A stretch of DNA of 51,925 nt, taken from a virus. Under the pieces are notes generated by a model. It made no database searches, was not told where the DNA came from, and saw only the letters and a list, made by a program, of their open reading frames with translations. This document shows, in pieces, positions 15,573 through 23,561 of the stretch. Made by a program: the position numbers and the translations under genes. The stretch lies in IMG/VR virus record IMGVR_UViG_3300032323_001724, positions 1 to 51,925 of that record, one strand, 5' to 3'. Every line of letters begins with the position of its first letter. Position 1 is the stretch's first letter.

Positions 15573-17926
15573 TGATTGAACCCAGCAAGAGTCTACAAGA
15601 CATTTTCGAAAAATCCATAGAGATGGCCAAGACTCTCAGCCATGAGTACATAACCATTGAACATATCATCTATGGTATCATGGAGGATGAAGATAGTTAC
15701 AAACTGTTAGAAAGCTTCGGTGCCGATGCTAAATTTGTCAAAACAAATATTGAACATTACTTAAAAAACAATCTCAACGATATCAAAACCACCAATGCCA
15801 ACCTAAAACCTAAAAAGACCAATAGTGTTGAGCGTGTGTTGAATCGCTGCTTCACCCAGGTGTTGTTCAGTGGTAGGCAGCGTATGGAAATTGCAGACAT
15901 CATTATCAGTGTGCTGTCAGAGAAAAACAGTTTCGGCTACTATTTTCTTACCAAAGCCGGAGTGACCAAAGAGAAGTTTGTGAAGTATTTCCAAGAAAAT
16001 GTACAGATCACCGAAGACGCAGAAGTAGAAACACGTATAGTTAACTCTACTCAGATAGATCGTATACTGAATCAATTCTGTACCAACCTCAGTCTCAAAG
16101 CCAAACAACGCAAACTTGATCCTGTGATAGGTCGTGACGATGAGATAGAAAAAATACAGTTGGTGCTGGCACGTCGAAACAAGGCCAACGTATTAATGGT
16201 AGGTGATCCTGGAGTAGGTAAAACCGCCATTGCCGAAGGCATTGCTCGCAAGATACACGAAGGCAAGGTTCCTAAATTCATCAGAGACCATCAAGTCTAT
16301 ACTCTAGACATCAGTGCTCTCCTAGCAGGATCCAAGTATCGTGGCGATTTTGAAGAACGTGTCAAAGCAGTGTTGGCTGCACTAGAGAAAAAAGGCAAGA
16401 TCATCTTGTTCATCGATGAAGCACACATGATGAATGGTGCGGGTGCTGCCAATGGCAGTTCCAACGACATGGCCAATATGTTGAAACCTATACTCACCAA
16501 AGGTGTTCTCAAGCTGATAGCATCCACTACATGGGAAGAATATCGCAAGCACTTCGAAAGTGATCGTGCGCTAATGCGTCGATTCCAACGTGTGACTATT
16601 GAGGAACCTGCACCAGACATGGCTGTAAAGATCCTTAAAGGTCTAAAAAAATACTATGAACAACATCATAATGTAAAAATATCTGATGCTGCTATAGAGC
16701 AAGCAGTCAAGCTCAGTGTCAAGTACATGGCAGATAAAAAACTGCCGGACAAGGCCATTGATATCATCGACTGTGCCTGTGCAAGATACAAACTAAAAGA
16801 TGATGAGGGCATGGAAGGTGTAGCACAGATCGTTGATATTGAACAGGTCACATACGAACTGAGTAAGATGATCAACATGCCGTTAGAAACTGTAGCTCAG
16901 AAAGAATCTAAAAATCTTGCCGATCTTGACACACAAATGAAAGGTGTAGTTTACGGTCAAGACACTGCGGTGGAAACCCTGTTGGACAAAGTGTTTGTGT
17001 CACAGGCAGGTATGAAGAGTCCTAATAAGCCTATAGGTTCATTCCTATTCCTTGGACCAACAGGTTGCGGTAAAACAGAAACTGCTAAACAACTTGCAGA
17101 TAAAATGGGTATGCAGTTAATCCGCTTTGACATGGGGGAATATCAAGAGAAACATTCTGTAGCACGATTGATCGGAGCTCCTCCGGGATATGTAGGCTAT
17201 GAAGATAATGCAGGCATGCTGATCACTAAACTGCAAGAAAATCCCAACAGCATATTGTTGTTAGATGAAATAGAAAAAGCACATCCGGATGTAAGTAATA
17301 TCTTGTTGGCGTTTATGGATAATGGCTTCGTTACTGGCTCTAATGGCAAAGTAGCGGATGGTCGTAACACCATATTGATCATGACCAGTAATCTTGGGGC
17401 TGCTGACAACGAACTTAACACTATTGGTTTTGGTGAGTTGGAACGAGATGGTGAAGATGACAAGGCCATTAAGAAACATTTCAGCCCAGAATTCCGCAAT
17501 AGACTAGATGCTGTGATCAAGTTCTCTAAACTCAGTGGCGATACTGTTATCCAGATCGTTAAAAAGTTTGTAACTGATCTTAACAGTCAATTAAAAGACA
17601 AAGGCATTGAGATTGTAGTTAATGCCAAGGCCACACGTTGGTTAGCAGATCGAGGTTACGACAAGAAGATGGGCGCAAGACCATTGGCAAGGATCATCGA
17701 CAACGAAATCAAATCACCGTTGAGCCGCAGAGTGTTGTTTGGTGATTTAGTAGACGGTGGCAGAGTAACTGTTGATATTGTTGATGATAAACTAGACTTC
17801 ACAGTTACTGAAATTCCTAAACCGCTAACTAAAGAAGAAAAGCGGGCTCTTAGAGCACAAAGACTTGCAGACGCTGCTAAGGTAGAAGATAATGTTATTG
17901 CAGAAAACCAAACTAACGAATCGTAA
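15572..17926 (+). CDS. clpA: ClpA-like AAA+ unfoldase
   Basis: 784 aa, against 758 for E. coli ClpA. The N-terminal Clp-N-like domain is followed by D1 with Walker A GDPGVGKT (about 211-218) and Walker B ILFIDEAH (around 282). D2 has Walker A GPTGCGKT (about 495) and LLLDEIEKAHPDV. FRNRLDAVIKF and the MGARPLARI C-terminal element are present. TIGFGE places an IGF tripeptide at 618-620, where ClpA has the ClpP-docking IGL loop. No phage ClpP is seen in the window, so host ClpP is the likely partner. It is co-transcribed with dnaJ. Confidence 0.93.
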   Translation: MIEPSKSLQDIFEKSIEMAKTLSHEYITIEHIIYGIMEDEDSYKLLESFGADAKFVKTNIEHYLKNNLNDIKTTNANLKPKKTNSVERVLNRCFTQVLFSGRQRMEIADIIISVLSEKNSFGYYFLTKAGVTKEKFVKYFQENVQITEDAEVETRIVNSTQIDRILNQFCTNLSLKAKQRKLDPVIGRDDEIEKIQLVLARRNKANVLMVGDPGVGKTAIAEGIARKIHEGKVPKFIRDHQVYTLDISALLAGSKYRGDFEERVKAVLAALEKKGKIILFIDEAHMMNGAGAANGSSNDMANMLKPILTKGVLKLIASTTWEEYRKHFESDRALMRRFQRVTIEEPAPDMAVKILKGLKKYYEQHHNVKISDAAIEQAVKLSVKYMADKKLPDKAIDIIDCACARYKLKDDEGMEGVAQIVDIEQVTYELSKMINMPLETVAQKESKNLADLDTQMKGVVYGQDTAVETLLDKVFVSQAGMKSPNKPIGSFLFLGPTGCGKTETAKQLADKMGMQLIRFDMGEYQEKHSVARLIGAPPGYVGYEDNAGMLITKLQENPNSILLLDEIEKAHPDVSNILLAFMDNGFVTGSNGKVADGRNTILIMTSNLGAADNELNTIGFGELERDGEDDKAIKKHFSPEFRNRLDAVIKFSKLSGDTVIQIVKKFVTDLNSQLKDKGIEIVVNAKATRWLADRGYDKKMGARPLARIIDNEIKSPLSRRVLFGDLVDGGRVTVDIVDDKLDFTVTEIPKPLTKEEKRALRAQRLADAAKVEDNVIAENQTNES

Positions 17927-18575
17927 GTTCTACGGTAAATGGTTGTATAAAGTCAGCTTGTCGTTGGACGGCTGTGTGATGCTGCGAACATGCGCTGTAG
18001 AGGACATTCCAGAAATTCTAAACAATTATAAGGAAGACGAATCTATATATTATGTCAGCTACCGCAAAGCTGTGGCTAACAAAGACGCTATCATTAATCT
18101 CTGTGATTTTTTATCGGCATACGACAAAGACACGTATGCTCTTAGAGTTGAACGCAGTCGATTAGACATCTATACAAATGATGTAGATTTTTATGAAACA
18201 TTATCTATACAGTGTCAACTAGAATTAGTACATCGATTTCAACCTAGTGCAGCGAATGTAGAAATTCTTAAAGATTCACAGAACTCTATTACTGTAGATA
18301 AGCTACCCAAAGGCAAATATCAGTATCGTGTGTATCTATTGCCTCACAAAATGTCTAAAGATCGTGAAGGCAAACAGAGGTACTTGAACTGGTTGAAATC
18401 TCAGTCCCCTAGAATAACCTGTACTCCTGCTATCGAACGTTGGTTTTTAGTCACAGATTGGAATTGGGACCGTAGATATGTATTGGTTGAAGACGAATCC
18501 ACACTATTAATGATGAAACTGCGTGGTGCTGACGTTGTGGGTAGAGTATATAACTTTATAGTATGCGATAAATAG
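17892..18575 (+). CDS. Hypothetical protein
   Basis: 227 aa beginning 35 nt inside the end of clpA, with AAGGTAGA upstream of the ATG. It is rich in aromatic residues and Arg/Lys (KFYGKWLYKVSLSLDG, PAIERWFLVTDWNWDRRYVL). The alternation suggests an alpha/beta fold. No domain is recognised. The overlap suggests coupling with clpA; a role as an adaptor for the unfoldase would be speculation. Confidence 0.65.
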   Translation: MLLQKTKLTNRKFYGKWLYKVSLSLDGCVMLRTCAVEDIPEILNNYKEDESIYYVSYRKAVANKDAIINLCDFLSAYDKDTYALRVERSRLDIYTNDVDFYETLSIQCQLELVHRFQPSAANVEILKDSQNSITVDKLPKGKYQYRVYLLPHKMSKDREGKQRYLNWLKSQSPRITCTPAIERWFLVTDWNWDRRYVLVEDESTLLMMKLRGADVVGRVYNFIVCDK

Positions 18576-18578
18576 TTG

Positions 18579-18944
18579 ATGAGCAGAGAAACCATAGTAT
18601 TATTATCAAATATTACCGACGACAGTCAGCCCTCTACGTGGCAGTACGGTGAAAAACACATAGGTGCAGGCTACTACAAAAACGGTAATGGTGTGCATAC
18701 TATGACCTTTGAGCTGGACGAGTTCAAGGGCAGTATCAAAGTACAGGCCACTCTAGATCTTAATCCCGGCGTCAACGACTGGTTTGATGTGGTTCTTGAC
18801 AGCTCAGACACTGTGTTAACTGCTATAGACAGCACGCCTGTCACTTCCAACGCTGCCTGCACATTTACTGGTAAATTTGTGTTTATACGTGTGGCTTATC
18901 AGTTGGAACAGGGCACAATCACCGAAATCCGATATAATCACTAA
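18579..18944 (+). CDS. Small beta-rich, probably structural protein
   Basis: 121 aa from the ATG at 18579; a TTG immediately before it is in frame but less likely. The composition (Thr/Ser/Asp, alternating hydrophobics) and segments such as TWQYGEKHIGAGYYKNGNG indicate a beta-sandwich. No enzymatic motif is visible. It is probably a virion or fibre-associated protein, since it lies at the start of the head/internal-protein block. Confidence 0.6.
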   Translation: MSRETIVLLSNITDDSQPSTWQYGEKHIGAGYYKNGNGVHTMTFELDEFKGSIKVQATLDLNPGVNDWFDVVLDSSDTVLTAIDSTPVTSNAACTFTGKFVFIRVAYQLEQGTITEIRYNH

Positions 18945-18956
18945 ACTGTTTGAGAC

Positions 18957-18964
18957 GATAAATA
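18957..18964 (+). promoter_or_regulatory. Candidate T4-type late promoter box GATAAATA
   Basis: GATAAATA in a 44-nt intergenic gap, 24 nt before the ATG at 18989. The predicted start is near 18970. Its last base is the first base of the hairpin at 18964-18990. Confidence 0.65.
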
Positions 18965-18990
18965 TAGTATGACCTCCCGAGGAATACTAT
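18964..18990 (+). promoter_or_regulatory. Hairpin sequestering the ribosome-binding site and start codon of 18989
   Basis: ATAGTAT (18964-18970) pairs with ATACTAT (18984-18990), leaving a 13-nt loop that contains the GAGGA ribosome-binding site. The AT of the start codon is in the 3' arm. A late transcript starting near 18970 would lack almost all of the 5' arm, so the hairpin should form only in read-through RNA. Confidence 0.6.
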
Positions 18991-20233
18991 GAGAGACTTG
19001 TTATCTAAGTTAGACGCTATCGTAAGCGAAACAGAATTAAAAAATCCCGAAGACCTTCAGGCTAAACGCAAAGCCCTTCAGGATTTGCAAATGGATCCCG
19101 TTGCTTCTCAAGATCCAGAAATCAAACAAGCAATTATACAGCGCAAATCCGATCTTGAAAAAGAGGCCAAAGCCAAAGGATTTTCGGAATCATTTCAGAT
19201 AGGTGATGCATTTGGTATTAGCTTTAGTGAAGATCACGAAATTGCCACAGAAATCGTAGACATTCTAGAAGATGGAATTGTAATCGAATTAGATGACACT
19301 GCATTAGATATGCTGACCAATGAAGGGCTAGAGTTCTTAGAAGGCGAATTAGTAGAAGACAAACAAAAAGGTGTTGATGGCAAGGCCTGTTGGAAAGGCT
19401 ACAAGCGCATGGGCACCAAACAGAAAGGCGGCAAGACCGTAGACAACTGCGTTAAGATGGAAGATCACGGTCCTGAGGATCCTAAAGATCCAGTAAACTA
19501 TGGAGAATACGATCGCGAAGGCGATATGGCCAAGGACGATCTACGTACCATAGACAGTGCCGCTGAAGAATTATACAGCATTCTACAAGCAGACGACAAT
19601 CTCCCAGAGTGGGTGCAGAGCAAGATCACCAAAGCCGTAGACTACATCGACACAGCTCGTGATTACATGAAAGCACAGAAGTATGAGGAAGGTGTGACGG
19701 AAGGTTCGGCACACGGTTATAATGTTGCTAAATGGTACGAAAAAAATGGTGATCAAAAGAAACTTACAAACTGGCTACGTAAAGAAGCAGGATTAGAAAA
19801 AAATGCTCCACTTTACTTTGATGATGTTGATCTAGTACATGGCGATAAGACTATTGTTCCTAATGCATTAATTAATCCTAAATTAAAATTCAACGATTTA
19901 TTAACAGCTGTTGTACAAGCCACTGGCGGCACACCAAAACAGAATGTAGACGGAGTTTATAGATCGCAAGGTGTAGCAGAAGATGATGTAGATGAAGCCA
20001 AATATCAAGGTCGAGAAGTACCACTGGGCAAGAAGATGGCCGGCGATGTAAAAAAATCTAAAGTATATGTGCGCAAGCCTAATGGCAACATTGTCAAAGT
20101 AAACTTTGGCGATAAGAAAATGCGTATTAAAAAATCCAATCCAGCACGTAGAAAATCATTCCGTGCTAGACACAATTGTAAAAACCCAGGACCTCGTTGG
20201 AAAGCCAGATACTGGTCTTGCAGGAGCTGGTAA
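18989..20233 (+). CDS. Probable head/internal structural protein with basic Cys-containing C-terminus
   Basis: 414 aa. The N-terminal third is acidic and helical. A central KACWKGYKRMGTKQKGGKTV...NCVKM motif recurs in structural proteins of marine T4-like phages. The C-terminus (KKMRIKKSNPARRKSFRARH, followed by a GPRWKARYWSC segment) is strongly basic with aromatic and Cys residues, suggesting DNA or capsid interaction. It follows a candidate late promoter with a hairpin switch. Next to other proteins of similar style, it is inferred to be packaged or to act in head assembly. Confidence 0.7.
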   Translation: MRDLLSKLDAIVSETELKNPEDLQAKRKALQDLQMDPVASQDPEIKQAIIQRKSDLEKEAKAKGFSESFQIGDAFGISFSEDHEIATEIVDILEDGIVIELDDTALDMLTNEGLEFLEGELVEDKQKGVDGKACWKGYKRMGTKQKGGKTVDNCVKMEDHGPEDPKDPVNYGEYDREGDMAKDDLRTIDSAAEELYSILQADDNLPEWVQSKITKAVDYIDTARDYMKAQKYEEGVTEGSAHGYNVAKWYEKNGDQKKLTNWLRKEAGLEKNAPLYFDDVDLVHGDKTIVPNALINPKLKFNDLLTAVVQATGGTPKQNVDGVYRSQGVAEDDVDEAKYQGREVPLGKKMAGDVKKSKVYVRKPNGNIVKVNFGDKKMRIKKSNPARRKSFRARHNCKNPGPRWKARYWSCRSW

Positions 20234-20568
20234 TGCTGTTAAGAGAAATGTTTTCGCCTATTGGCGCACCCAAAGACGAGCAACAAGAGATCGATTGGCT
20301 GGATGATTTAAAATTTTTCATCGACAACGATTCGAAAATGCTGGACCAGTATTTTTTCCCTGCAGTGAAACGTCATCGTGAGCACCGAGGCAATCCCAAT
20401 GTGTTCAAGGTCTACATCCGACCATTAGAAAAATGTATGGGTCATTATTGTGACAAATACGATATCGATGATGCAGAAAAAAAGTTTCCCAAAGACAAGC
20501 TCATAGACTTGGCCAAGCGTATTGCCGATGAGCAAGAACGTCACATTGAAAAAGGCGACTACGATTAA
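20233..20568 (+). CDS. Small protein, possible internal head protein
   Basis: 111 aa from the ATG of a TAATG junction; an upstream in-frame ATG at 20197 lies within the previous gene. It opens MLLREMFSPIG, similar to the next gene's MLLRQLFEAE. The rest is helical and rich in charged residues, with one short Cys/His stretch (EKCMGHYCDKY). No family is recognised. The shared leader suggests the same targeting as neighbouring proteins. Confidence 0.65.
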   Translation: MLLREMFSPIGAPKDEQQEIDWLDDLKFFIDNDSKMLDQYFFPAVKRHREHRGNPNVFKVYIRPLEKCMGHYCDKYDIDDAEKKFPKDKLIDLAKRIADEQERHIEKGDYD

Positions 20569-21758
20569 TGCTGTTACGACAACTGTTCGAAGCTGAAACC
20601 AAACACGTAACATTCTGCTTTGGCAGGATGAATCCACCTACCATTGGTCACAAGCAGGTGCTTGATACCATGAAAAGCCAGGGTGGGGAAATGAAAGTTT
20701 TTGTCAGTCAAAGTCAAGACAAAAAGAAAAATCCTCTTGACTATGCTACTAAGATAAAGTTTATCAAAGAGATGTTTCCTCAATATGCCAAGGATGTTGT
20801 AGAAAATGCAGCACTAAACACCATTGGTAAAGTAGCCAGCTATCTATACGATCAGGGCTACTCCGCGGTGACATTTGTAGCAGGATCAGATCGACTAGAA
20901 GATATGAAAAATCTTCTCACACAGTATAACGGTGTAGAAGGCAAGGCGCACGGGTTCTATAAATTTGATGTTATTGATTTTGCCAGCAGTGGAGACCGTG
21001 AAGACGGAGCTGAAGGTGTAGCAGGTGTTAGTGCCAGCGGTGCAAGAGCAGCCGCTGCGAATAATGATTTCGAAGGATTTCAAGAAGCCACAGGAGCCGG
21101 GGAACTTGCCAAACCTTTGTTTGCTGCGGTACGCAAAGGCATGGGCATTTCCGAAAATGTCGACGAAGGTTGGAAAGATAAATTAGGAGCTGCCGCATTA
21201 GCTGGATCATTGGCATTCGGTGCAGCTGGTGCAAATGCTAGAGTAATACCGGGAGCCGACCCAAGCATTAACAGATTTACAGGTAAACCTATTGCAACTC
21301 AACAAGACACTCAACAAGATAGAGCCAGCGACACTGAGAAAGATTCAGGTCAACAAAAAATAGGTTTTAGTACAGAATATCTAAAAAAAGTTGCAGACGG
21401 CAAACATCCTCGTCCTATGATCAGCGTTGACGATGCTAAAAAAGAATTAGAAAGAAGACTCAACAACGGTGTTTCAGAGGCACCTATTGAAATGGATCCA
21501 GCAGATCCAATGGATCCAATGATCCACAGTCACGACAAAGCTAACCCTGCTAAATTAAAATATCGCATGCTACGTGCTGCTGGTCAATTGAAAGACCTAG
21601 CGGCTCGTGCAGAAAACGCCAGCCCAGGAGAGTGGCAGATTATGGCTCGCCAGTTCGATGAACTAAAAATGAACATGGAACAGATTCGCCACGCTCTAGA
21701 AGAACTAGGTAAAATAAAAAGCAAAGGTGGTATTAGGTCAAGAGGTATTACAGTATGA
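20568..21758 (+). CDS. Nucleotidyltransferase-domain protein with head-targeting-like leader and internal signal-peptide-like module
   Basis: 396 aa. The leader MLLRQLFEAE contains LFE|A, a T4 prohead-protease-like site. FCFGRMNPPTIGHK (17-30) is the HxGH-type motif of NMNAT/cytidylyltransferase domains, with TFVAGSDRLEDM and SASGAR further on. At E200|G201 begins GWKDKLGAAALAG..., a basic then hydrophobic segment ending ANA at 222-224, like a Sec signal peptide placed inside the protein. The rest is helical. It starts at the last base of the previous gene. The nucleotidyltransferase substrate is unknown. Confidence 0.75.
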   Translation: MLLRQLFEAETKHVTFCFGRMNPPTIGHKQVLDTMKSQGGEMKVFVSQSQDKKKNPLDYATKIKFIKEMFPQYAKDVVENAALNTIGKVASYLYDQGYSAVTFVAGSDRLEDMKNLLTQYNGVEGKAHGFYKFDVIDFASSGDREDGAEGVAGVSASGARAAAANNDFEGFQEATGAGELAKPLFAAVRKGMGISENVDEGWKDKLGAAALAGSLAFGAAGANARVIPGADPSINRFTGKPIATQQDTQQDRASDTEKDSGQQKIGFSTEYLKKVADGKHPRPMISVDDAKKELERRLNNGVSEAPIEMDPADPMDPMIHSHDKANPAKLKYRMLRAAGQLKDLAARAENASPGEWQIMARQFDELKMNMEQIRHALEELGKIKSKGGIRSRGITV

Positions 21759-22189
21759 GAGCTAAAGATTTTGTGCCGGCTACAAAGCCAAGAAATTTTG
21801 TAGCAAAAAATCAAAAGACCGCAGGTGCTGGCGCACACAAAGATAAAAAACGGGCTGAGAAACAGGGTGATGTCAAACATAAAAAACAGTCAGTCCCGAT
21901 GGAAGATATAGAAGAAGGATGGAAAAGCAAAGCTGCGGGTGCAGCATTAGCCGCTGCTAATCTTTTAGGTAGCCCGGCTCAGGCAGCTGAAGAACCAGTT
22001 AAGCCTATTACTGTTGCTTACGTTATGATAGACGGTGAAGTAAGAAAATATAATCTCGGTGATAAATTTGATAATGCTAGGGAAGCAGAAAAGTTTATCA
22101 GTGGTGTATTAGATAAACAAGGTTTGTCTGGGTATACACTAGATATCAAACACGGATATCCTAAAAAGCAAGATTCTAATTCAAAATAA
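21755..22189 (+). CDS. Internal head-type protein with internal signal-peptide-like module
   Basis: 144 aa, coupled by ATGA to the nucleotidyltransferase gene. The N-terminus (MRAKDFVPATKPRNF) and a Lys/Ala/Gly-rich linker are followed by IEE|GWKSK at 52-59, again a prohead-protease-like site. A hydrophobic run then ends AQA at 75-77, a signal peptidase I-like site. The C-terminal 65 residues form a small alpha/beta domain (PITVAYVMIDGEVRKYNLG). The module parallels that of the preceding protein. The function is unknown. Confidence 0.7.
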   Translation: MRAKDFVPATKPRNFVAKNQKTAGAGAHKDKKRAEKQGDVKHKKQSVPMEDIEEGWKSKAAGAALAAANLLGSPAQAAEEPVKPITVAYVMIDGEVRKYNLGDKFDNAREAEKFISGVLDKQGLSGYTLDIKHGYPKKQDSNSK

Positions 22190-22198
22190 AAAAATATC

Positions 22199-22405
22199 AT
22201 GGACGAATTAGACGAAATTAAAAAACTTGCAGGTATTAACGAATTTCGAGGCTACCAGCCTTATGGTGGCAGCAACATAAGTATTACCGGAAATGAAAAA
22301 GGTGAACTTATGAAAAAACATAATATTAAACCAGGCACTGATGAATGGTTTCAACTGTGGTTTAGTAAACCATACTTAACTGGTGAAAAACCTGTAGGAA
22401 AGTAA
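22199..22405 (+). CDS. Hypothetical small protein
   Basis: 68 aa. It opens with an acidic helix ([11 protein letters not shown]) and ends with [20 protein letters not shown], a Trp/Phe-rich stretch. The 9-nt gap to the previous gene gives no clear ribosome-binding site (AAAAAAT before the ATG). The next gene follows after 2 nt. It may be another small head-module protein; no family can be named. Confidence 0.65.
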   Translation: MDELDEIKKLAGINEFRGYQPYGGSNISITGNEKGELMKKHNIKPGTDEWFQLWFSKPYLTGEKPVGK

Positions 22406-22407
22406 AA

Positions 22408-22734
22408 ATGGTCGAGATAACAGAATCAGCAAAATCTAAAATAATGGATCTATTGCTAGAAGAGAATAATCCCAAGCTGGCATTACGCACATTTGTACAA
22501 GGTGGCGGGTGCAGTGGTTTTAGCTATGGCTTTACCTTCGACGAAACAAAGAACGAAGACGATTTTGAATTTCCTATCAACGAACAATACAATGTGTTTG
22601 TCGATGCAATGAGTATGCAGTATCTACAAGGTGCTGTTATTGATTACAAAGAAGAAGCAATGGGCAGTCAGTTTGTTATTACTAATCCCAATGCACAATC
22701 AACCTGCGGCTGCGGCAGTAGCTTTTCAGTATGA
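22408..22734 (+). CDS. A-type iron-sulfur carrier (IscA/ErpA-like)
   Basis: 108 aa, full length for the family. The three cluster-ligating cysteines are Cys35 in [11 protein letters not shown] and Cys100 and Cys102 in [12 protein letters not shown]-type carriers receive and deliver Fe-S clusters to apoproteins. Candidate phage clients in this window are QueE and the other radical SAM protein. The stop overlaps the next small gene's start (ATGA). Confidence 0.93.
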   Translation: MVEITESAKSKIMDLLLEENNPKLALRTFVQGGGCSGFSYGFTFDETKNEDDFEFPINEQYNVFVDAMSMQYLQGAVIDYKEEAMGSQFVITNPNAQSTCGCGSSFSV

Positions 22735-22808
22735 ACCCAAACAATTACCCAGTATATCCAGAGGACGACGGTTATGACACTCCAAAAAACCCTTACAGCC
22801 CTGTGTAA
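22731..22808 (+). CDS. Very short Pro/Tyr/Asn-rich peptide
   Basis: 25 aa, coupled by ATGA to the Fe-S carrier gene and overlapping the next ORF by 35 nt. The sequence is [20 protein letters not shown] followed by PYSPV. No domain is present. It could be a real peptide or a translational-coupling relay to the gene at 22774. Confidence 0.35.
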   Translation: MNPNNYPVYPEDDGYDTPKNPYSPV

Positions 22809-22953
22809 TAAATTTATCACAGGTTTGGCCATTTATGGCATCAGCATGAGCCTAGCCTATGCTGGTTACATCGGACAAGACATTAATCCACAATATGATT
22901 GGTGTGACCCTAGGTTCTGTTGTCCTCCAGGAAATTTAGATGAGAGCAAGTGA
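22774..22953 (+). CDS. Small secreted Cys-rich protein
   Basis: 59 aa, starting inside the 25-aa ORF in another frame. The first 30 residues form a signal peptide-like segment (KFITGLAIYGISMSLAYA, cleavage likely after AYA). The short mature part holds three Cys (QYDWCDPRFCCPPG). The next gene starts 14 nt before its end. The function is unknown; periplasmic export is inferred. Confidence 0.6.
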   Translation: MTLQKTLTALCNKFITGLAIYGISMSLAYAGYIGQDINPQYDWCDPRFCCPPGNLDESK

Positions 22954-23278
22954 ATTTGTTGTAGAAAAACGCCGCAAGCGTAAGCCTCGGTGGGCTGCGT
23001 ATGGCCCAGGGCCGTATGGCGGTTACGGGTATGCTACTGGATACAGTGGCGATGGCGGCAGCAGTGGTGACGGAGGCGGTGGTGAGAGCATTGAGCATGA
23101 AAACTTTGCAGATGGTAAAAAGCCTGGTCGTAAAGGACTTGCTAAACGCAGTGGAGTCAATACCAAAGCCAGTGTTAGCAGCCTAAGAAAAACTGCTAAA
23201 AATTCATCAGGTGAAAAAGCTCGCATGGCACATTGGTTAGCTAACATGAAAGCCGGTCGTGCTAAAAAGAATAAATAG
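22940..23278 (+). CDS. Basic Gly-rich putative internal head protein
   Basis: 112 aa. It starts with a short leader (MRASEFVVE) like the targeting leader of T4 internal proteins, then KRRKRKPRW. A Gly/Tyr/Ser-rich stretch with repeated GG and GDGG follows. The C-terminal half is strongly basic (GRKGLAKRSGVNTKASVSSL). The composition suggests DNA binding or packing in the head. It overlaps the preceding gene by 14 nt. No enzyme motif is seen. Confidence 0.65.
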   Translation: MRASEFVVEKRRKRKPRWAAYGPGPYGGYGYATGYSGDGGSSGDGGGGESIEHENFADGKKPGRKGLAKRSGVNTKASVSSLRKTAKNSSGEKARMAHWLANMKAGRAKKNK

Positions 23279-23284
23279 TATATC

Positions 23285-23533
23285 ATGAAAATAAGAGATA
23301 TTTTAGAATCAGCTACAGCAGGCGCTACTTCATCAGGGAGTATTGCCACTGTGGTTAATCCGCATCTCAGCCCTGGAAAAGCTCGTGGTAAACAGAGCTA
23401 TACAGGAAAACCCGGAGGCCCAAGCGGTACTAAAGCACCTCCTCAACCCAAGCCTAAAAAGGTAAAACCCACGGATAATGCACTGGATATGAAGACCAGC
23501 TTGTTCGGTGAAGGTAATGCCATAAAGAGATAA
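23285..23533 (+). CDS. Small basic protein with head-targeting-like leader
   Basis: 82 aa. MKIRDILESATAGA contains ILE|S, an (I/L)xE|(A/G/S) prohead-protease-type site directly after a short basic leader. The rest is Pro/Lys/Gly-rich and probably disordered (PPQPKPKKVKPTDNALDM). It lies between two other putative internal proteins. AATAAATA at 23270-23277 is upstream but overlaps the previous stop. Confidence 0.6.
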   Translation: MKIRDILESATAGATSSGSIATVVNPHLSPGKARGKQSYTGKPGGPSGTKAPPQPKPKKVKPTDNALDMKTSLFGEGNAIKR

Positions 23534-23536
23534 ATA
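23529..23536 (+). promoter_or_regulatory. Candidate T4-type late promoter box GATAAATA
   Basis: GATAAATA overlapping the stop codon of the preceding gene, 25 nt before the ATG at 23562. The expected start near 23542 leaves a normal leader with AAGGAA. Confidence 0.55.
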
Positions 23537-23561
23537 CAAATACCAGCCAAGGAACACTACA

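Noticed and set aside
16072-17520. Several minus-strand ORFs opposite clpA
   Set aside because: They follow the codon pattern of the clpA strand, lack ribosome-binding sites and do not resemble proteins.
18568-18575. GATAAATA as a late promoter for 18579
   Set aside because: It overlaps the last codons and stop of the previous gene and lies 3 nt before the ATG, so transcription would begin inside the start region.
18903-18938. TATAAT at 18933-18938 as an early promoter
   Set aside because: No -35 box occurs at a 16-18 nt spacing; the nearest TTGGAA gives 24 nt and the site lies in a coding region.
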